This document shows, one piece after another, positions 29,485 through 38,303 of a stretch of 64,000 bases of DNA. Within the stretch, counting starts at the first letter, position 1, and each line of letters begins with the position of its first letter. Position numbers and translations under genes: made by a program. Location of the stretch: assembly GCF_013404085.1 (NCBI RefSeq), contig NZ_JABFHO010000001.1, positions 1,747,001 to 1,811,000 of the forward strand, in the 5' to 3' direction. Below the pieces are notes generated by a model. The model did no database searches. It was not told the origin of the DNA and was given only the letters and a program-made list of their open reading frames with translations. The DNA comes from Winogradskyella helgolandensis. Lineage in GTDB: Bacteria > Bacteroidota > Bacteroidia > Flavobacteriales > Flavobacteriaceae.

Positions 29485-30639
29485 ATGAAGTTAGCCCTTT
29501 TACATAAAAGTTTGTTTTTAGTCAGTTTGTTTCTATTACAAGCTGCCTTTTCACAAAGCGATAAGCATTATCCAAAATTTAGTTGGGATAAAGTGCCAGT
29601 AGCGTTTCACTTCGGTAAAAAAGGTGACCTTTTAACTAAATCTGAAGCGAAATTTATAGCGTCTCATTCTAACTTCACTGTATTAGAAAAGGCACATGGT
29701 TTTCCAAAATACAAACATTCAGAAGAAGCTATTTCAGCTGATGCAAAAGTGCTAAAGGATTTAAATCCCGACATGAAAGTCGTATTCTACTGGAATGCTT
29801 TTTTAGATTATAATATGTATAAAGCGCATGAAGATTATCAAACAAAATCAGATTGGTGGCTTAGAACAACAACAGGTGAACTAGATTTAAAAGATGGTAA
29901 ATTAAAACGCTATGATTTATCTCATCCCGAACTTAGAGATTGGTGGTCTAATATTGCGTTAGACAATTTAAATAATGAAAACATTGATGGCGTTTTCTTT
30001 GATGCCTTAGTTCAGGTAACAAATCCAGGTAATAAACGCTTATGGGGAACTGAAAAATATGATGCCATACAACAAGGGTTAAAAGATTTAATAAAAGAAA
30101 CTAGAGCTAAAATTGGTGAAGAAAAATTAATCGTTTATAACGGTATACGTTCCACACCTGTTAGAAATAGTGGTAATGATTTTCCGGATTCTACAGATGC
30201 CATTATGATTGAGCATTTTGGATATTTTAATAGCAAAACGAAAGAGAGTATGCTTCAAGATATTCAAGAGATGGAAAAAGCAGGTAAGAGTGGTAAAATT
30301 GTAGTGTTTAAGACTTGGCCAGAAAATGCATGGGTAAATAAAGGGTTTATGGCTAAATCTGATAAAGAAAAAGCGGAAATTTCTAAAGAACACTTAACGT
30401 TTGCCTTGGCTTCTTTTTTAGCTGGTGCACAAAAACATTCGTATATTATCTATAATTGGGGATATCGCTTAAATATGGGGTCACTTTTATGGTATCCAGA
30501 ATTTGATAAGCCTTTAGGAAAGCCTTTAGACGAGATGCAAGTTGATGATTGGATTTTAACTAGAAATTATGAGCATGCCAGTATTTGGGTCGATTTAGAA
30601 AACAAGAAAGCGACCATTGATTGGAAAAAACAAAGCTAA
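29485..30639 (+). CDS. Putative TIM-barrel glycoside hydrolase (GHL15-like), plus-strand copy
   Basis: The protein has 384 aa with a signal peptide ending near AFSQ; unlike its paralogue at 21472 it has no lipobox. The shared pattern is FSWDK(V/M)P near the N terminus, VVFYWN, IDGVFFDA (D173) and MIEHFGYF (E243), plus an AxKHSYxI segment near 320. The D/E pair at the ends of predicted TIM-barrel strands is conserved in both copies. The function is not known to me; GHL15 is a hypothetical hydrolase family. Its direct pairing with GH29 on both sides of the receptor suggests that the two enzymes act on one substrate (inference). The next gene starts 4 bp after the stop. Confidence 0.6.
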   Translation: MKLALLHKSLFLVSLFLLQAAFSQSDKHYPKFSWDKVPVAFHFGKKGDLLTKSEAKFIASHSNFTVLEKAHGFPKYKHSEEAISADAKVLKDLNPDMKVVFYWNAFLDYNMYKAHEDYQTKSDWWLRTTTGELDLKDGKLKRYDLSHPELRDWWSNIALDNLNNENIDGVFFDALVQVTNPGNKRLWGTEKYDAIQQGLKDLIKETRAKIGEEKLIVYNGIRSTPVRNSGNDFPDSTDAIMIEHFGYFNSKTKESMLQDIQEMEKAGKSGKIVVFKTWPENAWVNKGFMAKSDKEKAEISKEHLTFALASFLAGAQKHSYIIYNWGYRLNMGSLLWYPEFDKPLGKPLDEMQVDDWILTRNYEHASIWVDLENKKATIDWKKQS

Positions 30640-30643
30640 AACA

Positions 30644-32194
30644 ATGAAGATTAGCACCTACTTTTATTTTTTAATGTTGGTGTGCTTAACAGCCTGTCAA
30701 CAACAAACGCAACAAACAAAACTAACGACTAAGGATAATAAACCCAATATCATTATATTCTACGCTGATGATATGGGTTATGGAGATTTGGCCATTCAAA
30801 ACCCACAATCTAAAATCCCAACCCCTAATTTAGACCAACTTGCTAGAGAAGGTCTACTCATGACAGATGCTCATAGTTCTTCAGGTGTTTGTACGCCAAG
30901 TCGGTACGCCTTATTATCTGGTCGTTATCATTGGAGAGATTTTAATGATATCGTACATGCCATGGGCGAATCTGTGTTTAAAGAAAATCAGGTGACTTTA
31001 CCTCGAATTCTTAAAAATAACGGTTATCACACAGCAGCCATTGGGAAATGGCATTTGGGTTGGAACTGGGAATCCATCAGAAAAAAAGAGATTACTGAAA
31101 AAATAAAAGCGAAACACGGAAAGAGGGACGTCGAGATTTGGCCAGCTCAGGCTTACGATTGGGATCAACCTATTCCTAATGGCCCCTTATCTATAGGCTT
31201 TGATTCTTATTTTGGCGATGGTACTATCAATTTTCCACCCTATACTTGGATTGAAAATGATAAGGTTACAGAAGCGCCAACAATAACATTAGAACACCCA
31301 AAGGAAGATTTTGCCTTAGAAGGGAACTGGGAGCTAAGACCAGGACCAGCAATTAAAGGTTGGGACTTTTATAACGTTTTACCTACGGTTACAAGGTCTG
31401 CAGTCAGCTTTATTAAAAAACAAGAAAAAGCGGAAAAACCGTTCTTTTTATATCTGCCTTTTCCGTCTCCACATGCACCAATAATTCCAAACGAAGCATT
31501 TAGAGGAAAAAGTAAAGCAGGTCCTTATGGCGATTTTGTATATCAAACAGATGATGCTATAGGTCAGGTTTTAGAAGCTTTAAAATCTATTGATGCAGAG
31601 GAGAATACCATTGTCATTTTTACTTCAGATAATGGATCGGAGCGTTATGCTTACGATCGTATTAAAAATTACAATCACGATAGTTCGCGTCCCTTTAGAG
31701 GCGTTAAAAGAGATGTTTACGAAGGTGGCCACCATGTACCGTTTATTGTAAAATGGCCAAATAAAATAAAATCAGGAACTAAAAGCACTCAATTATTTAG
31801 TCAAATTGATATTCTAAATACCTTAGCATCAATTACAAATAGTGAGTTACCAAAAGGCTTTCAACATGATAGTTATAATTTTTCTAAGTTGTGGTTAAAA
31901 GAAAATAATAAGGTTGTAAGGGCGAATATTATTCATAATACATTTACACCCAAATATGCCGTTAGAAAAGGATATTGGCTGTATATCAATAACAAAAATG
32001 GTTATCACGCCAGAATACCAGAATGGTTTGAAGAAGGACAGCGTTTTGCAACCGCTAAGGATACCGTACAACTCTTCAATCTTAAAGACGATATTGGGCA
32101 AACGACGAATTTAGCAAGTCAATTCCCAAAGAAAGTCAAGGAGCTGGCAACAGTATTACTAAAAGAACAGGAAACAGAAACGTTTAAAAATTAA
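30644..32194 (+). CDS. S1-family sulfatase lipoprotein (CTPSR type)
   Basis: From the ATG at 30644 the protein has 516 aa. A TTG 27 bp upstream extends the frame into the preceding gene but would spoil the signal sequence. Lipobox LTAC (C18) makes it a lipoprotein. Metal-binding D42-D43 (ADDMGYGD) and the formylglycine motif starting at C83 (CTPSRYA) are intact. It belongs with the minus-strand CTPTRY sulfatases (shared TDAHSSS and GRYHWR patterns) and keeps a similar PPYTWIEN segment. So the same sulfatase class is present in both arms of the locus. The gap to the next sulfatase is 7 bp. Confidence 0.92.
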   Translation: MKISTYFYFLMLVCLTACQQQTQQTKLTTKDNKPNIIIFYADDMGYGDLAIQNPQSKIPTPNLDQLAREGLLMTDAHSSSGVCTPSRYALLSGRYHWRDFNDIVHAMGESVFKENQVTLPRILKNNGYHTAAIGKWHLGWNWESIRKKEITEKIKAKHGKRDVEIWPAQAYDWDQPIPNGPLSIGFDSYFGDGTINFPPYTWIENDKVTEAPTITLEHPKEDFALEGNWELRPGPAIKGWDFYNVLPTVTRSAVSFIKKQEKAEKPFFLYLPFPSPHAPIIPNEAFRGKSKAGPYGDFVYQTDDAIGQVLEALKSIDAEENTIVIFTSDNGSERYAYDRIKNYNHDSSRPFRGVKRDVYEGGHHVPFIVKWPNKIKSGTKSTQLFSQIDILNTLASITNSELPKGFQHDSYNFSKLWLKENNKVVRANIIHNTFTPKYAVRKGYWLYINNKNGYHARIPEWFEEGQRFATAKDTVQLFNLKDDIGQTTNLASQFPKKVKELATVLLKEQETETFKN

Positions 32195-32201
32195 TTCTAT
32201 A

Positions 32202-33605
32202 ATGCGCATAAACCCATTAAAACACATTGTGTTAGGTGTCGTAGTTATGACGATGCTTTCATGTAACAACACTAAAAAAGAAGTTGTAGCGGAGAAGGAT
32301 GATACAAAAAAAGAAGATTCAAGGCCAAACATCATTTTCATTTTTGCAGATGATTGGGGTTATGGAGATTTAGGAGTGTATGGAAACACGGAAGTAGTGA
32401 CTCCAAACATAGATAAAATGGCAGCTGAAGGCACACGTTACACACAGTTTCATGTTACAAGCGGAGTGTGTTCTCCAAGTCGATCTTCGGTTATCACAGG
32501 ACATTTTCCAGCCAGACATCGTGTTCATGGTCATTTTGCAGGGAATGAAGTGAATGCCAGACGTAACATGCCTAATTATTTAAATGATTCTTTATCTGTT
32601 TATTTACCTAAAACCATGCAAAAAGCAGGCTATAAAACAGCACATTTTGGAAAATGGCATTTAGGAGGTGGAGGTGAACCTCATGGAGATCCTTCAGCGC
32701 CAGAACCTAAGACTTATGGTTATGATGAGGCTAGAGTCTGGAATGGAAACGGACCAACATGGAAAGGTGATCAAAAATGGCCAACCACACGATTTATGGA
32801 TACGGATACCTTATGGGTACAAAGTTCGAGTAAGATTGCAGTTGATGAAACGATTGATTTTATCAAGAAAAATAAAGGAAAACAACCCATGTTTGTTAAC
32901 CTTTGGCTAAAAGATCCGCATACACCTTTATGGCCTTCAGAAGCGCAACGTGAATCTTTTAAAGGATTATCACCAAGTAAAGAAACCTATTATGCGGTTT
33001 TGAAAGATGCCGATTTTCATGTTGGACGTTTACTAGAATCCATATCAAAAATGGGATTAGATGATAACACATTAATTATTTTTTCTAGTGATAATGGTCC
33101 TGCAGCATACGGACCGTCATTAGAAGCAGGTTCTACAGCAGGTTTAAAGGGAAGAAAAGTAGATATTTATGAAGGTGGTGTGGTAGTGCCTTTCATAGTA
33201 AAATGGAAAAATCACGTCCAAGAAAACAAAGTAGATTCTACAAGTGTACTATCTACGGTAGATTTATTACCAACATTTGCAAGTCTAGCAGAAACCGAAT
33301 TGCAAAAAGACTATAATATAGACGGTGAAAATATAAGATCTATTTTGGAAAATAATAGCTTTAAAAGAACAAAACCATTATTTTGGGAATGGCGTTTTAC
33401 AAAAGAGAATTCAAATCACTGGGCACAAGGAGCCGTTAGAAAAGGAGATTGGAAACTTTTATTTAATGAAAAAATTAAAAAAGAAGAACTTTACAATATT
33501 TCTAAAGACCCGTTTGAAAAAACGAATGTCGCAGAAAATAACGAGCAACTCGTAAGTGAGCTTAAAAGCTTATGGATGGATTGGAAAAAAGAATTGCCTA
33601 AATAG
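32202..33605 (+). CDS. S1-family sulfatase lipoprotein (CSPSR type)
   Basis: This is a 467-aa lipoprotein, lipobox MLSC (C21). Metal ligands D50-D51 (ADDWGYGD) and the formylglycine motif starting at C90 (CSPSR) are present, followed by ITGHFPARH in place of the GRY pattern of its neighbours. It is the shortest sulfatase of the locus and the only one of this class, so it probably acts on a different sulfate position or sugar (inference). It lies within a run of three sulfatase genes, 7 bp after the first and 59 bp before the third. It needs FGE for activity. Confidence 0.92.
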   Translation: MRINPLKHIVLGVVVMTMLSCNNTKKEVVAEKDDTKKEDSRPNIIFIFADDWGYGDLGVYGNTEVVTPNIDKMAAEGTRYTQFHVTSGVCSPSRSSVITGHFPARHRVHGHFAGNEVNARRNMPNYLNDSLSVYLPKTMQKAGYKTAHFGKWHLGGGGEPHGDPSAPEPKTYGYDEARVWNGNGPTWKGDQKWPTTRFMDTDTLWVQSSSKIAVDETIDFIKKNKGKQPMFVNLWLKDPHTPLWPSEAQRESFKGLSPSKETYYAVLKDADFHVGRLLESISKMGLDDNTLIIFSSDNGPAAYGPSLEAGSTAGLKGRKVDIYEGGVVVPFIVKWKNHVQENKVDSTSVLSTVDLLPTFASLAETELQKDYNIDGENIRSILENNSFKRTKPLFWEWRFTKENSNHWAQGAVRKGDWKLLFNEKIKKEELYNISKDPFEKTNVAENNEQLVSELKSLWMDWKKELPK

Positions 33606-33664
33606 ATAAAAACGGTTTTGTATAAATAAATAGACATCATCTACTTTTAAAAAATAGAATTAAA

Positions 33665-35503
33665 ATGAATAAAAAAATAATTGTATTAATGGCACTTATG
33701 GGACTTACATTTTCATGTACGTCTCAGTCTGGAAAAACAGCAATATCTAATAAAGCAAAGCAACCTAATGTCATTGTAATCATAACCGATGATCAAGGTT
33801 ATGGAGATCTTGGTGCCCATGGGAACACCTTAGTTAAAACACCTGCCTTAGATAAATTCCATGAAGAATCGGTGCGTTTAACAGATTTTCATGTGGGGCC
33901 AACTTGTGCACCTTCAAGATCGGGTTTAATGACCGGACGCTATGCGAATAGAGTTGGGGTTTGGCATACCATCGGTGGTGTGTCTATTTTAAGAGAGGAT
34001 GAAGTTACTATGGCTGACGTGTTTCAAGACAATGGATACGAAACAGCGATGTTTGGTAAATGGCATTTAGGAGATACCTATCCTTCTAGACCACAAGATA
34101 AAGGTTTTAAATACACTATTGCGCATGGTGGAGGTGGAGTAGGACAAACACCAGATTATTGGGACAATGATTATTTTGATGATACCTATTTTAAAAATGG
34201 AGTACCTACAAAGTTTGAGGGCTATTGCACCGATGTTTGGTTTGATGAAGCTATAAAATATATTGAAGATAAAAAGGACGAACCATTTTTCGCCTATATT
34301 TCTGCAAACGCACCACACCTTCCATTTAACGTTCCGGAAGCTTATTATAACAAATACAAAGATTTAGATATTCCTGAGTTTCAAAAGATATTTTACGGAA
34401 TGATTACCAATGTAGATGACAACTTTGCAAAGCTTCAAAAGAAACTGGAAGACTTAAATATTGCAGAGAATACGATTGTTATTTTTATGACGGATAACGG
34501 AACGGCTTCAGGCTATAAAACAGTAGGAGGTAAAAAACACGGTTTTAATGCAGGCATGAAAGGTACTAAAAATAGTGAATATGAAGGTGGACACCGTGTA
34601 CCATTTTTTATATCGTACCCTGGAAAGCAGATTGAAGGCGGTAGAGATGTTACCGATTTAACAGCACATTTAGATATTTTGCCAACTTTAGCGACCTTAT
34701 GTAATTTAGAATTACCAGAAGGACAAAATGAAATGGATGGTTCAGATATTTCTTCATTGATTTTAGGTGAAGAAGAAACCATTGGTAGAGATTATCTTAT
34801 TACTGATTCTCAGCGTGTGCAAAGTCCTATAAAATGGAGAAAAAGTGCTGTGATGTCAGACAAAATGCGATTAGTTAATGGTAAAGAATTATACGATATT
34901 TCTAAAGATCCAGGTCAAGAGCATGACGTAGCAGCACAGTTTCCTGAAAAAGTAGAACAAATGCGAGGCTATTATAACGAATGGTGGAGTTCTGTTTCTA
35001 CGGAGTTTAATCAGTTTCCTATTATTGTTTTAGGATCAGATCAACAAAATCCAATAGAATTAACCTGTCATGATACACACGTACACGATTCTAAAATTCC
35101 ATGGAACCAGAATTATATTAGGGAAGCGCAAAAGAATCCTGTTGGAGGTGAATTTACCGTAGCCTTTGAACAATCTGGAACTTACACTATTGAGTTGAGT
35201 AGATGGCCTTTTGAATCTAATTTAGCCATTAATGCGGCTGTAGAAGGCAAAGAAGGTACCATTTCTACAGAAGCAATAGCAGAAGGTAGAACGATGAACT
35301 TTAAATCTGGTGGTGTAAAAATTGGAGCTTGGGAACAAACTAAAGCTGTAGAAAAGGACGCAAAAGTAATAAGCTTTAAAGGTAATTTCACCAAAGGAAA
35401 AACGGATATGAGTGCTTGGTTCACAACTGATGAAAATGAAGATTGGGGCGCTTTTTATATTAGAGTGACTCGAATATCTAAGGAGTTCTCTTTAATAGAT
35501 TAA
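33665..35503 (+). CDS. S1-family sulfatase lipoprotein with C-terminal beta domain (CAPSR type, HGGGG class)
   Basis: This is a 612-aa lipoprotein, lipobox TFSC (C18). Metal ligands D42-D43 (TDDQGYGD), the formylglycine motif starting at C81 (CAPSR) and the HGGGGVGQ segment near 155 place it with the sulfatase at 16122. It has about 130 extra C-terminal residues, a beta-sandwich-like domain from about residue 455 that contains an AFEQSGTYTIELSRWPFE stretch. It is the last sulfatase of the plus-strand run, with 80 bp before the next gene. It is probably a periplasm- or surface-facing enzyme acting on sulfated oligosaccharides. Confidence 0.92.
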   Translation: MNKKIIVLMALMGLTFSCTSQSGKTAISNKAKQPNVIVIITDDQGYGDLGAHGNTLVKTPALDKFHEESVRLTDFHVGPTCAPSRSGLMTGRYANRVGVWHTIGGVSILREDEVTMADVFQDNGYETAMFGKWHLGDTYPSRPQDKGFKYTIAHGGGGVGQTPDYWDNDYFDDTYFKNGVPTKFEGYCTDVWFDEAIKYIEDKKDEPFFAYISANAPHLPFNVPEAYYNKYKDLDIPEFQKIFYGMITNVDDNFAKLQKKLEDLNIAENTIVIFMTDNGTASGYKTVGGKKHGFNAGMKGTKNSEYEGGHRVPFFISYPGKQIEGGRDVTDLTAHLDILPTLATLCNLELPEGQNEMDGSDISSLILGEEETIGRDYLITDSQRVQSPIKWRKSAVMSDKMRLVNGKELYDISKDPGQEHDVAAQFPEKVEQMRGYYNEWWSSVSTEFNQFPIIVLGSDQQNPIELTCHDTHVHDSKIPWNQNYIREAQKNPVGGEFTVAFEQSGTYTIELSRWPFESNLAINAAVEGKEGTISTEAIAEGRTMNFKSGGVKIGAWEQTKAVEKDAKVISFKGNFTKGKTDMSAWFTTDENEDWGAFYIRVTRISKEFSLID

Positions 35504-35583
35504 TAAGCTTAGAGATTGAAAAAATACTTGATTTTATCCTTTTTTGATTTTTGAAAATTGATATAGATTAAGAAAAACATTAT

Positions 35584-36771
35584 ATGTATTTATTAAAAAA
35601 AACTATTTTATTGTTCATTATAACTTTATCTGTAACTACACTCTATTCGCAAGACATATTGAAAATAGAAGGTGTTGTTTTAGATGAAACTAGTCGTGGC
35701 GTTTCCTATGCTGCCATAGGTATTCCATCTAAATGGATTGGAACGTCAAGTAATGAAGATGGGGAGTTTTTATTAGAACTCTCAAAAAAAAACTTATTAG
35801 ATACTCTAGAGGTTTCAAGCATAGGTTATATAACCTCTAAAATTTTAGTTGAAGACTTTTTGGCATTAAATGAAAAAATAATAACCTTAAAAGAAGATAT
35901 TGTATCGCTTGATGAAGTTAACATAATGAACCCATCTCATTATGTGCAGTTGGCCTTTAAAAACTTAAAAAATAATACCGTAAGCTCAACGCACGAATTA
36001 AAGGTTTTAAATCGTTTTTTTACTGTTGAAAAAGAAAAGGCTAAATTTCTTATTGAGCATTACATAAAAGTGAAAGATAAAGGTCCAAGTAGTGGTGATG
36101 TTAATCGTATAGAAATTGTAGAAGGAAGAAAATCGGTAGATTACAGGTATTTTCCTAATGTCAAATTAAAACGCACGTATCCTATTCATCTTATGACCCA
36201 AATGGATCCACTAAGAAATGGTATTCCTTATAAAAATTATAAATGGTCTAAAATAGGAGACACATCATACGATGGTGAAGATATTATTATCATTCAAGGC
36301 CAAAAGGATAGCAATAGACGACGTCCTTACCAAGATCCAATTTTATACATTGGGATGGATACTTATAAGGTATATAAAACGACCAACGAATCTGCTACAC
36401 TTGTGTATCTATATAAAAAGAACAAGGACGGAAAAATGTATTTAAGCTATCATAATTACTTTACAAGACAGTATCACGAACTAAACAAAGCACAACAGTC
36501 AATTTTAAAAACAACAGATGACAAATTTAAAATATCTGTGAGAAATGAAGTTGTCGTTTTAGGTATAGAAACTGATAAAAAGAAAATTAAGACTAAAAGT
36601 TCTAACGTTTACCAAAAAAACATAGAAGATATTAAAGTGGAATACAACTCGATTTTTTGGAACACCTTCAATTTTCCACCGCCAACAGAATTCTACAAAC
36701 AAAAGGTTAAAGATTTGGAATCCATTGACGGTGTGCCATTGGAAACTCAATTTAATTTGGCTAACAACTAA
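35584..36771 (+). CDS. Exported carboxypeptidase-like regulatory domain protein of unknown function
   Basis: The protein has 395 aa with a signal peptide ending near LYSQ. Residues 25-105 form a CarboxypepD_reg-like fold (IEGVVLDETSRGVSYAAI, then an SSNEDGEF pattern), the module also found at the N terminus of TonB-dependent receptors. The remaining about 290 residues have no motif I recognise and are rich in Lys and Tyr. There is no beta-barrel, so this is not a receptor. It ends the plus-strand run, 80 bp after the last sulfatase, and may be an envelope accessory protein of the locus or an unrelated neighbour. A strong terminator follows. Confidence 0.7.
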   Translation: MYLLKKTILLFIITLSVTTLYSQDILKIEGVVLDETSRGVSYAAIGIPSKWIGTSSNEDGEFLLELSKKNLLDTLEVSSIGYITSKILVEDFLALNEKIITLKEDIVSLDEVNIMNPSHYVQLAFKNLKNNTVSSTHELKVLNRFFTVEKEKAKFLIEHYIKVKDKGPSSGDVNRIEIVEGRKSVDYRYFPNVKLKRTYPIHLMTQMDPLRNGIPYKNYKWSKIGDTSYDGEDIIIIQGQKDSNRRRPYQDPILYIGMDTYKVYKTTNESATLVYLYKKNKDGKMYLSYHNYFTRQYHELNKAQQSILKTTDDKFKISVRNEVVVLGIETDKKKIKTKSSNVYQKNIEDIKVEYNSIFWNTFNFPPPTEFYKQKVKDLESIDGVPLETQFNLANN

Positions 36772-36863
36772 TTAAAAGACCTGAGTTTTGACCATATACT
36801 AGTGCCAAATTTTTCATTTACAATATAATTTCAAGCAAGGGCATTTGTCGATTGTTCCATATA

Positions 36864-36900
36864 AAAAAGCAGCAATATTTATTAAATATTGCTGCTTTTT
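36864..36900. terminator. Bidirectional intrinsic terminator
   Basis: A perfect 17-bp inverted repeat (left arm 36864-36880, right arm 36884-36900) with a 3-nt loop contains GCAGCAATATTT and begins and ends in A and T runs. It separates the convergent carboxypeptidase-like-domain gene and FGE gene and marks the right boundary of the sulfatase locus. Confidence 0.85.
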
Positions 36901-36925
36901 AAGTTATGAATAGGAAATAAACTAG

Positions 36926-38041
36926 TTATTCATTAGAAGCTAACATTTGTGGTGTAGCCACTGTTCTAAAGCCCATATGATCGGATCCTGAATCTACTGA
37001 AACCCCCATTTTTGCCGAAATTCTAAAACTTGCACAATACGAGGCGTGGCATAAAAAAGAGCCACCTTTCATGACATGTTCTATCTGATAGGGATTATTA
37101 GGGTTGAAATGTGTATCAGCTCCTTTAGGATTTACAATAGGTTGAGACGTGTCTAACTCACTGTAATATTTTACATTGAAAAAATCACTGGTCATTTCCC
37201 AAACATTTCCTGCCATATCATATAACCCAATACTATTTGGAGGATACGATTTTACTGGAGAAATAAATTCAAAACCATCTTGAGATGCATTATTCGTAGG
37301 AAACACACCTTGCCACGTATTGGCATTCGCATCTAGTTTTGCCGCATCATTACCCCAAGTAAATATGGTGTTTGTATTTTTACCTTGAGCCGCAGATTCC
37401 CATTCCGCTTCAGTTGGCAAACGTCTGTTCGCCCATTCACAATACGCTATAGCATCTTGATATGCTACATGCACTACCGGATAATCATCTTTACCTTCAA
37501 TAGTTGATTCTGGGCCATCAGGATGCCTCCAATTGGCACCTATTTTCCAAGTCCACCATTGGCCATAATTTTCCATGTTCACCACAGCATTGACATCTTT
37601 ATTAAATATTAAGCTTCCTGGTTGCAGAATAGAATCATGTGGTTTTGGGGTGTTGGGTGGTAATTCTTTTTTTATGTCTTCCCAATCAATTTCACGTTCT
37701 GCTATGGTTATATAATTTGTAGCCTCTACGAACGCTTTAAATTGCTTATTAGTCACTTCAATAATATCTATAAAGAAGCCATCAACAGTAACCCAATGTG
37801 CCGGTTTTTCTCTTGGCATGGCATAATTATCGGTGTCTTTTGCTCCTTGTAAAAAGGTTTTCTTCTCTACCCAAATCATACCTTCAGGTGTTTCGACTTT
37901 TGAAGTTGGTTCAGCTTTAGTTTCTGCTTTGGGGTCTGATGATTTTTTGTCTTCGACGTTTTTACAGTTATAAACTGTTGAGACAAGTAATAGAATAAGT
38001 GAAAAATAAGTGAACTGTTTTGCTATATTTTGATGATACAT
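36926..38041 (-). CDS. Formylglycine-generating enzyme (SUMF1 family), lipoprotein
   Basis: The protein has 371 aa, lipobox VYNC (C26), so it is anchored facing the periplasm. The FGE-sulfatase domain covers about 50-362, with RRLPTEAEWE (206-215) and GLYDMAGNVWE (272-282). The C-terminal GGSFLCHASYC puts C331 and C336 at the positions of the two copper-binding cysteines of human SUMF1. This marks a true catalytic FGE, unlike FGE-fold relatives such as GldJ. It converts the Cys of C-x-P-x-R in S1 sulfatases to formylglycine. All nine sulfatases next door have that Cys, so it is their probable activator (inference). It has its own transcription unit between two terminators. Confidence 0.92.
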   Translation of the reverse strand: MYHQNIAKQFTYFSLILLLVSTVYNCKNVEDKKSSDPKAETKAEPTSKVETPEGMIWVEKKTFLQGAKDTDNYAMPREKPAHWVTVDGFFIDIIEVTNKQFKAFVEATNYITIAEREIDWEDIKKELPPNTPKPHDSILQPGSLIFNKDVNAVVNMENYGQWWTWKIGANWRHPDGPESTIEGKDDYPVVHVAYQDAIAYCEWANRRLPTEAEWESAAQGKNTNTIFTWGNDAAKLDANANTWQGVFPTNNASQDGFEFISPVKSYPPNSIGLYDMAGNVWEMTSDFFNVKYYSELDTSQPIVNPKGADTHFNPNNPYQIEHVMKGGSFLCHASYCASFRISAKMGVSVDSGSDHMGFRTVATPQMLASNE

Positions 38042-38202
38042 ATAATTTTTGTTTTAAAGATAATTATTCAGAATGGTGTTTTTATGGTATTAACGAAATA
38101 ATTGAATCGTTATTCAATAAATCAATTAATATTTCATTTGTAAATAAACTAATTTTGAATCATACTATTGTAAGTGTTTTTCTGTTAATTTTTATAATTA
38201 AA

Positions 38203-38241
38203 AAAAACCGCAATATTTTTAAAAAAAATACCACGGTTTTT
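38203..38241 (-). terminator. Intrinsic terminator
   Basis: AAAAACCG (38203-38210) and CGGTTTTT (38234-38241) pair, with an AT-rich inner stem. It lies about 60 nt past the stop of the minus-strand T9SS protein gene and upstream of the FGE gene, isolating the two units. Confidence 0.6.
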
Positions 38242-38303
38242 CTGCTATTAATCAATTTACGGTAATGTCTATACTCAAAAAAATTAAGACATCAATTATA
38301 CGT

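Noticed and set aside
30617..30643. TTG start of the sulfatase at 30644
   Set aside because: It overlaps the preceding gene and would put polar residues before the lipoprotein signal.
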